Shown piece after piece: positions 33,801 through 45,602 of a stretch of DNA of 64,000 bases. Within the stretch, counting starts at the first letter, position 1; every line of letters starts with the position of its first letter. Below the pieces are notes generated by a model. The model ran no database searches. It was not told the origin of the DNA and saw nothing but the letters and a program-made list of their open reading frames with translations. The position numbers and the translations under genes are program-made. Source of the stretch: Synaphobranchus kaupii (lineage: Eukaryota; Chordata; Actinopteri; Anguilliformes; Synaphobranchidae); contig JAINUF010000028.1 in assembly GCA_029718625.1 (NCBI GenBank), positions 263,492-327,491 of the forward strand, given 5' to 3'.

Positions 33801-36800
33801 CTTTTTTGGAATTGGGGTTTGTAATTTATCAGAGTTGAAAATTTATATCAGAAATATTTTAAATATTCAGTTTTATTTTCTAGCAGTGAGAAGGGTCACT
33901 AGTGATGTTTTGAGTCACTCAATAACTGCAAAAAATGATGCTTAATGTGAAATATTTTTATTTTTAGATTTTCAAGGAAGATCTCAGAGAACTTAGGTAA
34001 CCTCATTTTTTGTTTAAAATGTTCATGCTAGTACTGTTAACTGACCATACCTTTAAAAACAAACATCATCATGTTTTGTAATGGTGAAATCATTTGACAA
34101 GGCAATATTAGATTAATAAGAGTTTCATACCTCCAGCCATGGATGTTGAGGGTAATTTGTTTTTAATAAGATCAGAGAGCTGGTTTCTGGTATCTGCACT
34201 TATGCTATTTATTTTCTGGCATACTCCATTGCATGCAAGTTTGATGCCATTTAATCTGTTTTTGCAGGATATCTGAGGAGTTTATTGCTGACTTTGCCAG
34301 CGTTGTCTTTGGAAACAGGTTTGCAAATCTTGTTGGTTGTGTTATTTTTGTATATCATATTATTCTTAATTATTTTTTATTTCTAAGGTTGTGCTCCACT
34401 GATTGCTTCATCCCAACCATGATCACAAAAGCCTCATGATGAACATATCAAAGCTGTTATTCTGCCAGTGTTTACTTTTATCGATTGTGTTCTTTATTAC
34501 ATTAAATTACATTTATTTTGTATGACACTTTTTACCGAGAACTGTCACAAAGACGCTGTACAGAGAAACGGAAAGTACATTTGTTTTCCAATCACTCTGT
34601 GCTGTTTCAAATACAACAGAAACAATCCTCAATTACTGGACTATCACAGTTGAAATGTCTCTTTTTGAGCGGGACGGCTTCACCGCTTGGTGGTTTTGTG
34701 TTTGGCTGAGTGCTGTCTCACGCTCGGCTCTCTGATTGGTTCAGACGTGCCTCCCTTGAAGCTGCAGCTGTAGAGCATGGGCCTCGGTTACCCACCGTTG
34801 AAGACATCAGGTGGAGAGTGGATGTGGCCATTTCCACAAGGTAAACTCGCCTCTTGTGAGCTGGAGCTTTTACAGAGGCCAGTGACACTGGCAGTTAAGA
34901 TGCTGGAGCTTTTACAGAGGCCAGTGACACTGGCAGTTAAGATGCTGGAGCTTTTACAGAGGCCAATGACACTGGCAGTTAAGATGCTGGAGCTTTTACA
35001 GAGGCCAGTGACACTGGCAGTTAAGATGCCAACATTAACAGTAGACCGAAGTAATGCAAATCCTACTGTTAAAAGTAGCATGGTAAAACCATTCTACTTT
35101 TAACTGTTAAATCAACATAAATGTGTTTTTTTACATATTATTTAGTTTCTTATCAGACATGCTTGTTCAGGGTGACTTACGCCGATTACTTTTTAAGTGG
35201 AGATATTATTTATTTGTGTTGCCGTTGAGGTTTTTGTTAAAAAAAAGATGTATCGCTTTCTTGATTGATACAACATCAGAGCCCCACTCTGGATTTGAAC
35301 CCTCAACCCGGTTACAAACTGTCTTCAATCAGTGTGTACATTTATACATCTGCTTCAAGTGACAAAGCACAAGAAAAGGATGCTAGGGATTTAACCACAA
35401 CAGAAATGAAATACCCCCAGGAAAAAACATGAAAAGCGAAATCTTGCACTCTTTTATATTTGGGTCATTCTGGGGGAAAATAGCCCCTTGTGAATATTGC
35501 TCTACAAACATGGGTCTTGTTTATTTACTTTGACTTAATACTTTGCATTAATTAATCAAGAATTCAAACTAATAATTCTCAAAACTACTTATTTACATTT
35601 TTTACAGTGATATTTTTAGGGCGTTTCAGCTTTATTGGACAGCACAGTGTAGAGAGACATGAAGAATGGGACTGAGAGGCTAGGCTAGGATGTAGACCGG
35701 CTATATCCGGGTAAAACCTCAGCTAGAGCAGGGCTAAAATGATACGCTATAATGTATAAAATGTGTCAAAACATCTATCAACCTAGATTTCCATCCCTCT
35801 AGATGTCTAGATTCCGGCTTTTGCTCACTGGAAATGAGCCGCTACATTTATAAACATTTTGAATTAACGAACTGATAGTCCTTAGCAGGTGTCAGTTTTG
35901 TTTTACTTCTGTCAAAAACTGTAGACAGCTTTACCATTCATTTCAACAGATATACTAACTGCGCATCCTTCATACTAAGTCCTCTATTTAGCCTATAGCC
36001 TATCTAAGTTTATGGTAGCCTATTTTTGAAGAAAGCGTTTTGCTTGTTCATGATAATAATTTAAAATGTTTATTCATGGTTAAAATCTAGCTTATTAGCA
36101 ATGACGGTTAATGTTCACATGGATGGACAACACTTTTAGTGCAACATAGGCATACAGTAATTAAAAATTTTTCTCATAGCCTCGGCCTATACCAGAGACT
36201 ACTATGATAGGATTATTTTCCTATATAGCATAAATTAGCCTATTCTGAATCCTTTTCTGGCTAAGCCAGCTCTCACCTGTCCATCTGCAGCATCTCAGAC
36301 TGCTGGTAGGGGGCCCGTGGGAGTTGATGCGCTGTCTCACATCTTTCACAAGATATTTGGCCATTGCCTGTCTAGCCCAACATTGTTGTTTTCTCTCCTT
36401 TTCTATCTCTCCGTTTGTGTGCGCCAGACTTTTGGCTAACCAACGGAAATGATTCTACTGCCGCCGCCACGTATTTAAATCAGTTTGCATGCGCGTGAGT
36501 GAACATCGCCCATGCTGATTGGCTTTGAGCTGGCCAAACCATTTTCACAATAAAAATGGGTGAAATGCAGTAAGACTGTTAGGTAGGTTACAAGTGATTA
36601 AATTAATATAGACATAAATGTTGTTGAGACCATACATGGAACAGAAGCAATAACGGCATTTCACAGCATGGTAATTTAATCGAAAAATGGCCGCAGAATT
36701 GAGCCTGCCATGAGCCCTCATGGGCCCCTCCTAGGCCCAGGGCCCGGGACAGCAGACCTGCTCGTCCCCCTGACTGCGGCCCTGGTTGTGGGTATAATTG

Positions 36801-39800
36801 AATTTAAAATATAATTAAACCCTTAGTTTGGGAGAAAAATGCAGCAATTTCTTCATTATAGCCTAAGGCAGGGGGCCTCAATCTTATCCAGAAAGGGCCG
36901 GTGTGGGTTCAGGCTTTTGTTCCAACTAAGCAGTAACACACCTGATTCTACTAATCAACCACTAGAGTCTTTTCTAAGGACTTTGATCAGTAGAATCAGG
37001 TGTGTTACTACTTGGTTGAAGCAAAAGCCTGCACCCACACCGGCCCTTACTGGATAAGATTGAGGCTTCTTGGCCTAAGATGGACTGGACGGCATGTTGT
37101 TTGCTGCAACTTCGCCAATAGAAGTGGTTACATCTTTGTTCGATATCAAAGAGTGCAGTACTTTGGCCACTCACGCGTATGTTGGTATCTCTCAGAGTGC
37201 CATTCTAGTTCATTTTATGACCTGTTTTTGATAGGATTACGGTTTTTGGATCCATGGATATCTACCCCCCGATACAGATTAAAGGATAGTAATTCCCTTG
37301 AAAATTATGCAAAAAGATTTACAGCAGTGCACAGTTTAGCCATTTAGGATAGATTTGGAGACACTAAGGGACAACAGGGTACACCGCCTACATTTTGTGT
37401 CATAGATCTTTTGTAGTTTTGCATATCACCCTCAGATTTTTCACACTAGTTGACAAGGGGCTGTATCTTGACGATCTTAGCACATGGTCTAAAATGTATG
37501 GCGCAAGTGCATTTAGGGCGTGTCCAACTCCACTTTTGCTAGTTAGAGGGCGCATATTCTGAGGCTCAGAAGTAAGGCGCAAGGTTCAAATGGGCTGAAC
37601 TTAGCCTCTTCATTAATTATAGGTGTCTTGGGCGTAACATGCAATAAACCAAATGGAGTGTCCCTTTAAAAGCCACACGTGTTTGCACCTTGGTGGATTG
37701 CTAATATAAAGGACACTTTTTCCAGAATTTTCTTAATGATGGTTTGTGATTTTTTTCCTAATAAGTACACCAATGAGGTCAAGATTTAAAAGTATCCAAT
37801 TTCCCGGGAATAACCCATTAAGTACTACTAGTTTGCGCCTGGAGGTATTTGAGTGCATAAACATTCCCTATCTTTCCATTTTGTGTAACTGACTGAGTTA
37901 GCAGTTAGCGTACATATTTTGACATCAGCCCATTTGAAACACAGCTGAACAATAGCAGCTACACTCAACTTGTGGCAAAGGATTGAACACTTCTGGATAT
38001 CGGTAGTGAGATCTGTGGACACAGAGACGTTGAACAGCCTTGAACATACCTCTTGTCAAACGATGTGGCTATTTAATCCTTTCAGCCACTGATGGCCTGG
38101 GCTGGAAGCCCATGTTGGTCATTCTGGTAAGGAGGTTAAGCCCAGAGGTTGGACAGCTGCCTACGTTGCCATGTCTGCTACATAGAGGCCGTCTTTTCCA
38201 CATCCTACCAGATGGGCCACCCTGGACTGGACCAACACTTCAGCGCGCTGTGATTTGTCCACAGTCCAGAGATGTCAGCGTTGTTGTGCTGTGTGTCCAT
38301 GTATGTTATATGATTGGATTCAAAATGAAAAAGGATAGGGTTAATGTATGTTATATGATTGGATTCAAAATGAAAAAGGATAGGGTTAATGTATGTTATA
38401 TGAAAGGATCGGGTTAATGTAGTTCAGTGATTTTTAATGAGTCCTGAATCAATGATGTCATGTTATGGAGTGATTATCATTGGCTGGCGGTGACTCAACA
38501 CAAATATGTTGACATTAGTAGCCAATGATGGGACTCATGATGAGTCACATGAGATCGTTTAATGAGTATGGGGTAGTAGTAGTAGTCCAACTGCCCTATA
38601 CACCCTTAGTTATAAACGTCAAGACAAATTTGCATGGTGGTTCTAACTGGCTAATGTACAAACATCTGTGGATTTAATTTTGTGTGTAGGTCTGTATACA
38701 TCAGTAACTGAGGTAGTTTCCTTTGGACATTAAATAACACACTAATAATATGCATCTATATCTTTCAGCCAGTACGAACAATGGAGCTTGTTTTAAATGG
38801 AACATGTTGAGTTTACCAGGTTTAATGCTATGCTTTTGTTCTCAGTGGTGTGGCCTTAATGTAATACTGAGTTTGTGTCAGGCTTAAGACTTAAAATTGT
38901 TTCCTTTTTTCTGTGTTGCTACAAAAGCTCCCTGGCTCGAGCATTGCAACCTTCAATTTTAATGCAGATGAAGCTGACCGATGGAAGTTCTCACCGGTTT
39001 GAGGTACAATGTCACCATTATGTTCACCCACCATTGCAGACAGTGGCTGTATAGGTCTCAAGTTAATACGCTCTCAGAACCACAGTTGAATATACATTAT
39101 TAAATAAGTGTGTCATATGGCTGCAAAGAACACAATTGAGATCATGTTCATGCAACGCTTTCAGCTATGTTCGACAGTGGTGCTAGAAAGTTTGTGAACC
39201 CTTTAGAATTTTTTGTATGTCTGCATAAATTCAATCTAAAATGTGATCACATCTTCATCTAAGTCCTAAAACTTGATAAAGTGAACCCAGCTCAACAAAA
39301 AAAAACATTCTTTTATAATGTATTTATTGAGCAAAATTATCCAACATTAAGTGCTTTGTTGGAAAAAGTATGTGAACCCTTGGACCATACGTATTTTTAA
39401 AGTATATTTAATATTTGGTTGCATATCCTTTGCATGCTGTTACTTCTTGAAGTACCCATCAATATCAAAAGACTCGATATCTTATTTTCAGGTAGTTACA
39501 AGCGATACTATAACCTCTCTTTTAATGGATCTCTATGGGAATTGGGGGGTGAGACTAGATTCAGCTGTAAATTACACTGGTACAGTATGGAACACATGGC
39601 TGGCTAAATGGCTGTAAGTTATCCAGGGTCTAAGGTATCAAACGAGCCCCAAACCATCACTGGATCACTGCAAGGGTTATTTCTCCTGACTCATTTTCCT
39701 ATAGAACTCTATGGGGGGAAAAAAGTCAGGAGAAGAAACCCTTAAAGTGATCCATCCACATCTACTCCATATCTGGCCACAGAGTGATGGTTTGGGGCTC

Positions 39801-41411
39801 GTTTGATAGCTCAGGCCCTTGATAACTTACAGCCATTTAGCCAGCCATGTGTTCCATACTGTACCAGTGTAATTTACAGCTGAATCTAGTCTCACCCCAT
39901 AATTCCCATAGAGATCCATTAAAATGCAGAGAGGTTATAGTATCGCTTGTAACAGTACCTGAAAATAAGATATCGAGAGTCTTTTGATATTGATGGGTCA
40001 CAGACTTCAGGAAGTAACAGCATGCAAAGGATATGCGACCAAATATTAAATATGATACTTTAAAAATACGTATGATCCAAGGATTCAAATACTTTTTCCA
40101 ACAAAGCATTTAATGTTGGATAATTCTGCTCAATAAATTATAAAAGAATGTTTTTTTGTTGAGCTGGGTTCACTTTATCAAGTTTTAGGACTTGTGACTT
40201 GTGAGGATGTGATGTGTGATCACATTTTAGATTGAATTTATGCAGATATACAGAAAATTCTAAAGGGTTCACAAACTTTTTAGCACCACTGTAATTTGTC
40301 CCCCGCATTTTACTAATAATGTATCGATCATATGAATGGAGATTCAGGTGTTTCTTCAAATAATAATTTTTCAGAAGTAATCAGAATTGCTATCATGAGA
40401 ATTGAGTTATAGGTGCAGTGCAGTATTTGCTATCTATAACGATTTATTATTGCACTTGATGAAACGCGCTAATCCATCTTTTAATTATTTTCAGTGGCAA
40501 TAGGTTTTTAGCAGTATTTTATACTACTAACCTCAGTCTTTACTGAATCTGCAGAAGTGCTTACAATGGCACAATGTATCATAGTGGCTTATTGCAATTT
40601 AAGCTGGTTACTGGGTGTTGTTGTCAATATTGCCATATTTCAATAAATGATTCATGATCCAAATGGACCAGACGTCATATCAGATTCAGTTTCAACAGGT
40701 CTCATCTTCTCTTTTCAGAAATGATTAAATTGAGCATTAACAGCCTTGTATCCCTTAAGTTAACTTTTACTGTTAACACTTAACATAAGTTAGTCTTTTC
40801 AAATTTCATGTTGGATACTTCCATGAAATCTGAGTTCTAAAATGTATTAAAAATCACCTAGATTTTCGTGAACAATAAATATTATTCAAAACGGATCCCT
40901 AAAAACAGAATGAGCAGTCAGTGCAGTAACAACATTCTACCACCAGAGGATATCAACCCTTCATGTTCAGTTCCTGTTTTCTACACTACAATGCTAACTT
41001 AAGAATACTGACAAAGGGTACCTTCCAGTTTAATTTTGTGTGGGTTTTCTTGGGTACAGTATGAAAGAATTTTACTTTACCAGGAGAGCCAAATTAAGTG
41101 TTTTCTTTCTTACAATTGATACAGAGATTTGGTACAGTTTAGGACAGGTGTTCCAAAACTCAGTCTGATTAAATACTTTGCTCAAGGGTGCAATGGCAGC
41201 ATCCAAAGTAATCAAACCCTACAACCTTTGAGTTGCAAGCCGTTATGCTACACTGCCACCCCACATGTTTAGGATGCATGTATGATGCTTGTGTTTCTCC
41301 CCTTTCCAGGTACCAGTCAGCAAGTTTCAGGACCTGCGTTACAATGTTGCACTTATTCTGAAGGAGATGAATGACCTTGAGAAGAAAAGCATTCTCAAAA
41401 TCCAAGACTGA
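30878..41411 (+). CDS. commd5: COMM domain-containing protein 5, complete, seven exons
   Basis: COMMD5 is a subunit of the Commander (CCC-Retriever) complex, which recycles membrane proteins from endosomes. Exons: 30878-30986, 33074-33234, 33968-33996, 34268-34318, 34745-34840, 38928-39003, 41310-41411. All have AG/GT boundaries and matching phases (1,0,2,2,2,0), giving 207 residues (human 224). Family marks: TSFLGGRIPVEVEIMAKHL near the N-terminus, EEQLSHIITGIHGLLKEALR (helical N domain), FASVVFGNR. The C-terminal COMM domain runs from about residue 140: DIRWRVDVAIS, LQPSILMQMKLTDGSSHRFE, then SKFQDLRYNVALILKEMNDL, ending KIQD. The start ATG is the only one in frame and matches the family. 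Exon 3 is only 29 nt. Introns hold several MITEs and a four-copy 42-bp repeat. Head to head with fam199x, 2.6 kb apart. Confidence 0.96.
31704..32624. mobile_element. MITE with TIR TGTGTCCGAATCGG in commd5 intron 1, plus nested element
   Basis: CAGGGCTGTGTCCGAATCGG at the left is inverted as TGATTCGGACACAGTCC at the right. Inside, 32,037-32,346 is a second element whose ends (GGGTGCATCCCAATAATCGA and AATATTGGGACACACCC) are also inverted, with CTCACTTCCTCC/GGAGGAAGGGAGG pairing. No transposase frame is present. Confidence 0.7.
32694..32896. mobile_element. hAT MITE with perfect 8-bp target duplication
   Basis: TGTGGTCCCCAACCCTGTTC at the left is inverted as GAACAGGGTTGGGGACCACT at the right. 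The arms also pair over GGAGATCTACCGTCCTGTAG. Flanked by GCCTACAC at both 32,686-32,693 and 32,897-32,904. 203 bases long, in commd5 intron 1. Confidence 0.93.
34505..34590. repeat. Short teleost dispersed repeat
   Basis: ATTTATTTTGTATGACACTT with CTGTCACAAAGACGCTGTAC resembles the common fish phrase also seen at 11,845-11,905 in this window. Confidence 0.6.
34860..35027. repeat. 42-bp tandem repeat x 4, 20 bases after the commd5 exon 5 donor
   Basis: The unit GCTGGAGCTTTTACAGAGGC followed by CAGTGACACTGGCAGTTAAGAT occurs four times nearly unchanged (one A/G variant). Because 42 is a multiple of three, open frames span it on both strands; it lies in the intron. Confidence 0.95.
35110..36868. 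other. commd5 intron 5, no gene seen
   Basis: AT-rich intronic DNA. I recognise no complete element or splice-bounded frame here. Confidence 0.5.
36869..37072. mobile_element. hAT MITE, family B
   Basis: Ends CAGGGGGCCTCAATCTTATC and GATAAGATTGAGGCTTCTTG are inverted, with long pairing arms (GGGCCGGTGTGGG against CCCACACCGGCCC). Flanks GCCTAAGG and GCCTAAGA differ at one of eight positions. The same family occurs at 52,290-52,491. Confidence 0.92.
37073..38289. other. commd5 intron 5, unclassified repeat-like DNA
   Basis: GGCGCAAGTGCATTTAGGGC at about 37,500 and the following bases are familiar from dispersed fish repeats, but I cannot define ends or a family. Confidence 0.35.
38297..38422. 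repeat. Tandem repeat, 45 bp x about 2.7
   Basis: GTATGTTATATGATTGGATT then CAAAATGAAAAAGGATAGGG and TTAAT repeats, with the last copy shortened. Confidence 0.92.
39175..40291. mobile_element. 1.1-kb near-perfect palindrome (family A foldback Tc1-type element)
   Basis: Left end CAGTGGTGCTAGAAAGTTTG, right end AACTTTTTAGCACCACTG followed by TA. The whole element reads as its own complement around about 39,717: ATTCAATCTAAAATGTGATC against GATCACATTTTAGATTGAAT, TGCTTTGTTGGAAAAAGTAT against CTTTTTCCAACAAAGCATTT, GGATCTCTATGGGAATT against AATTCCCATAGAGATCC. Arms are about 540 bases each. No transposase is present. It lies in commd5 intron 6. Partial copies occur at 1.2, 52.0 and 62.5 kb. Confidence 0.93.
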
Positions 41412-41660
41412 TTTTTTTTGTTTTGTGTTACAGGCAATATCATGCTGAAATTGAGTAAATGACAAAACAAATGATGGTTTAGATTGTTTGTCTGAATATA
41501 TGGTATCTTATGACGGTGGTAAATTCAATATTTCCACAATGGAAATGAATTATGATGAATGTTGGTTGAGCAGAATGTTCCCAAGAAGAAAGGACCTGAC
41601 TATGTTTGGCCTTTAAAATTTGTCATGGAGACTTTTCAACGTGCCCTTCCATGCCATGTA

Positions 41661-42203
41661 CAGTACTGTGCAAAAGTCTTAGGCACATGTAAAGAAAATC
41701 CTTAAGGCGAATCTCCTTTCAAAAATAATTAAATTAAACATTTCTAAATATCAAACAATTCACTACAAAGAACAGTAAACAATAAAAAACAGAATCAAAT
41801 CAATATTTGGTGTGACCACCCTTAACCCTTTAAAACAGCATCAACTCTCTTCGGTACACTGTTGTTCAGTTTTATAAGAAAATCAGCTGGTAGATTGTTC
41901 CAAGCATTTTGGAGAACTTGCCACTGTTCTTCTGCAGAATTTGGCTGTCTCGCTTGCTTCTGTCTGTCCAGGTAATCCCAGACAGCCTCGGTGATGTTGA
42001 GAACAGGCCTCTGTGGAGACCATACCATCTGTTGCAGAACTCCTTGTTCTTCCTTTTCGCTGACGAAAGTTCAATTAAGTATATGGAAAATCAATGTTTG
42101 GAAATCTACAATTTGCTCTTTTCTACTGACACACTAATGCAGAAGACAAAAAATAAACATCTAAGAAAAAATCTAGGGTGCCTAAGACATTTGCACAGTA
42201 CTG
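41661..42203 (-). mobile_element. Deleted Tc1/mariner element with transposase C-terminus
   Basis: CAGTACTGTGCAAAAGTCTT and AAGACATTTGCACAGTACTG are inverted ends, each flanked by TA (41,659-41,660; 42,204-42,205). On the minus strand 42,028-41,822 keeps the C-terminal part of the DDE transposase (LNITEAVWDYLDRQKQARQP contains the final acidic catalytic position region; then PKRVDAVLKG). The rest is deleted. Confidence 0.92.
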
Positions 42204-42205
42204 TA

Positions 42206-42789
42206 CCTTAAGAACACATTGTTCTTAAGGTACCGAGCATGCATTTATTCAGTCCTATAATCCAAACTGATTTGCTGAAATTGCTAATGTATGTAATTGT
42301 AAAACTCAGCTTTGTTTCTATTCTGGTCTAGTTTAATTGTTTACAGCAACCCCCTATATGTGGCATTAAAAGTTAATATGGAGTGCGTATCTTGTGCTCT
42401 TGTGTAAGAACAGCCTATTTAAAGGGTGTTGGTGCGTGAACATATCTGCGCTACTAACCAAGGCCTGGGCGTATCCATTTTCTGGACATTGTGGGGGGAG
42501 GGGGGTCCTAATAAATTAGCAGACGCTTTTATTCAGAGCGACTTTACAAAAGTGCAGAGAAATAAACGGGTGCTAGGGTCATGAACCTGCGCAAATAACC
42601 TTGAACCCTGATTACATGTCTCAAAATGAAACTTTCCAGGACAGTTTCATACTGTACATAACTTATTTGTGGTCTCTATCAGTACATGAACATTTCTTAC
42701 CCAACAGAGAAAGAAAAGCCAAAAGGCTCCAAGAAGAACTAATTCAACAGCTAATTTTTCTCTGAAAAGTTTGAATGCCATTACTGTAC
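42206..42789. other. Intergenic, no gene seen
   Basis: Contains a short dispersed fish phrase (TTAGCAGACGCTTTTATTCA, near 42,517) and a G-rich run at 42,492. Nothing else is recognised. Confidence 0.5.
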
Positions 42790-43295
42790 TTAACCTTTGT
42801 ACCCTCCTCGGGCCATTTGTGTCCATTTGGGTTTTATTTGTTTCGATCATTCGGGCTGTGATTATGCTTTAGCCATGATATTTGGTCAAGGTCTGTATTT
42901 TTGGACAAACTTTGGAAATTCAACCACTGATTTTATATTAAGTCTATAATCCACTGTCTAATCAAAATTGTTACACTCAGCCTCCTCTGGACGTTTTTGT
43001 CCCCATTGACTTCCATTATAACAACGTTTTTTCATCCCATGGCTGCTACAGCGACATTTTTTTTTTTTTGAGGCTTTCAAACTGAAGCCAGGGCTTCAAA
43101 ATTGTAGTTTTTATTATTTCCCAGCTGATTGGGCCATTTTTTCTTTTTTTTCATATGGAGCAATTACATGCCATTTTCCTGTTTTCTCTTTCCACTGTGT
43201 TATGGAGCACTGCAGGCCAATGGAATACATTTATTCAACTAAAATAGTGTTGGCTTGTTGTTATGGATGTAGAGTGTGGTGTGTATCTGTGTAAA

Positions 43296-43297
<2 letters not shown>

Positions 43298-43350
<53 letters not shown>
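43298..43350. repeat. TG microsatellite inside the piggyBac-like element
   Basis: About 25 TG units in an otherwise unique piece of the element. Confidence 0.95.
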
Positions 43351-43353
<3 letters not shown>

Positions 43354-43562
43354 TGAAAAATTAGGACTAGTGATTCCCATAGCCTTTGATTCAATCTCAT
43401 TCATGTGTCTGAAGTAAAAATCTAAAGGTGACATCAAAGCCCCTCTCAGTCTTACACAGCAGCCAGACATAACAATCAGCAAGGCAAACTCCCAACAACA
43501 TCAGTTTGTTTATGCAGGTGCGGTTGTAGCTAAACCTATAAATACAGTCAGCCACTCCGCAA

Positions 43563-43805
43563 ATGGAACGGCGCACCTATATGCCTCACACACCAAGCTC
43601 AGCTGCTTTGGTGGCAGAAGCGCAGCAGGGGGAGGATAGTGGGGAACCAGACAGAGAAGAACCAGGCAGCTCCACAACCCCCAAAATAAGGAGGTCATGC
43701 AAGCTTTGCACTGTCCAGAAAAGGTGTGTAAACACTTGTTTCAAATGCGGGATCTATATTTGCAGGGCCCACACAGCCCACTGCTGCAGCTCTTGTTGCA
43801 ATTGA
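43563..43805 (+). pseudogene. piggyBac transposase C-terminal cysteine-rich domain, remnant
   Basis: An 80-codon frame ends in a Cys-rich module: CKLCTVQKRCVNTCFKCGIY with further CRAH and HCCSSC. This is the C-terminal cysteine-rich zinc-binding domain that in piggyBac transposases contacts the terminal repeats. The DDD catalytic core is absent. The acidic linker before it (GEDSGEPDREEPG) is usual for the family. The preceding DNA is in other frames and has stops. Confidence 0.8.
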
Positions 43806-44740
43806 ACTCTCTCTCAAACAAACATTTCTGTTCTGAATGTTGAATGTTGTAGTTGTTGTTTATTTTGAAAAATAAAACTTGTTCATGTTCAAAGTGATGC
43901 TTTATTTATTGAGCAAAATAAGGTAATATGCTATTAGAAGGTCATATTCTTTACTTTAATCTTATACTGCACAAAAAGTAACAATCCATCAAAAACAATG
44001 TTGGTGCTAATTATTGACCTACCCCAGACTGTGATAATCAAAAAAAGAAGTTTGCCCATAGCCTTTATTATATTGAGAATATTTCAATATGAGTGGTATC
44101 ATCACAAAAACTGGCATTTAAAGGGTTAACATTCTATAAATGAATTAATATTTGGTAGTTATAATCAAGACTGAAGTTGGTTAAAAGATGTACAAAAAAA
44201 AGTGAAAACAAATATCAATATACAAGGATTTTATGGTAATATTTCATGTGGACACTTTTGTCCACGAGGGGTCTTAGTGTAACTTTTTTTGAGGAGGGTA
44301 CAAGGGTTAAAGGGGACATGAAGCACTCGGTAAAGTGGCTCTGGTTCGTTAGCTTTTTACCTTAAATTAGATATGACCGTGCATTCAAATCTCAAACCGA
44401 CCCGTATTTGCTGGAAAAAGAAGTTGAAATTCGCTTTTTTTCCACTAGGGCGCAGCCATCTTGGACCAACTACGGTTGTGACGTCACTAGGTTGGTCGGC
44501 CTCAGCTGCTCATTCCTATGGGAAAATAGCTGACTTTCAGTGAGCTCAACGATGTATCGTGAGCAAAAAATAAAACAAAAAACACACAGACGGTCTTTTT
44601 CTATTGCCCCAAGATGCTCAAATGAGTATTACCGAACAAAACTTAATTTAAAACTTAATTTCCACAAACTGCTTCTGACCATATTAATGGCAATGCGGTG
44701 GCCAGCCGGCAACTGCAGCGCTGCTGCATTGCCTTGATAT

Positions 44741-45214
44741 TGTGGCGGCCTGGGGGTTGTCAACTGGCCAGCTAGGACCGGGTAGTGAGCCGCTACCCGG
44801 TCGAAGTGTAAATAATTGTAAATAACGTGCTGTGTGTGTTTTAATTGTGTTAGCTTGTTAGCCGTGTATTGTGTTAACGTAACTGTAAACTGTAACTGTC
44901 ATTTAACTGTCACTTTCATTTAAACGTAACTGTAAGCTAACTGTAATTTATGTGTGGCTGTGATTGGCTAGGAATTTGTAAGTGTGTGCGCCAATCACAG
45001 CCGACTAGTTGAAATATAAGGCAGTACCTGAAGCGATTCCTGGTCAGTCTAAGAAGTGTGCTTCAAATGTCAACAACGCTGAGCTGGATCCTGTAAATAA
45101 ACCAATGGCTCTTTTAAGAGCTGGTAAGGTAGCGTGAATAAAACGAAGCTCGGCAGGAGCGATTCGGGTACTGCAAACTGCTGTCTCCCTCCCTCATTCT
45201 CCGCGCTTGTCACA
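44741..45214 (+). repeat. 5' LTR of the gypsy element
   Basis: Starts TGTGGCGGCCTGGGGGTTGT and ends CGCGCTTGTCACA, that is TG...CA, 474 bases. It contains a TATA-like AATATAAGGC at 45,013 and AATAAA near 45,098. The sequence TTGGTGTCCGGAAGTGGGAT, typical of the start of the gypsy internal region, follows immediately. Confidence 0.88.
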
Positions 45215-45350
45215 TTGGTGTCCGGAAGTGGGATGGAACGAGCCCTACTGAGGGAGATGGAGGAACTGGAGTGGACAATCGGTGAGCTGACCCGCAGAGC
45301 GCCTACGTGACCACGTTAGCCTAGCCCAACCGGGTTCCATAAGCGAGGCT

Positions 45351-45602
45351 TTGATCAAGACAACTCGGGCGGAAGACACCCTAGCTATCCGGCCCACTCC
45401 ACAACCAACCCGCCAGCACGTCAGGGTGGCCGACGGCGAGGAGGTCCGCTGGACACGCACGCCACTACAACGGCCAGCGAGGCGACAAGGCCGGTGCTAC
45501 CGGTGCGATGAGCCGGGCCATATCGCTCGCGACTGCCCGGCTCCAGCACCAAAGCCACGGAAGCCCCCGCCGTCGGGAAACGAGGCAGGGACGGGGCAGT
45601 GA
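45351..45602 (+). pseudogene. gag remnant with CCHC zinc knuckle
   Basis: The frame holds CYRCDEPGHIARDC, a complete C-X2-C-X4-H-X4-C nucleic-acid-binding knuckle of nucleocapsid, followed by a Pro-rich tail and stop at 45,600-45,602. Matrix and capsid regions expected upstream are absent: only about 140 bases separate it from the LTR. Confidence 0.85.

Larger units (their letters stand above)
42794..44306 (+). mobile_element. piggyBac-like element, internally deleted
   Basis: The element begins CCTTTGTACCCTCCTC directly after TTAA (42,790-42,793) and ends GAGGAGGGTACAAGGG directly before TTAA (44,307-44,310). This is the piggyBac target and inverted terminus style. It is 1,513 bases long, with a TG microsatellite at about 43,298-43,350 and only the transposase C-terminus left. 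Confidence 0.88.

Noticed and set aside
37000..37347. 115-codon plus-strand frame
   Set aside because: Begins inside the family B hAT MITE and runs into unclassified intron; no conserved motif.
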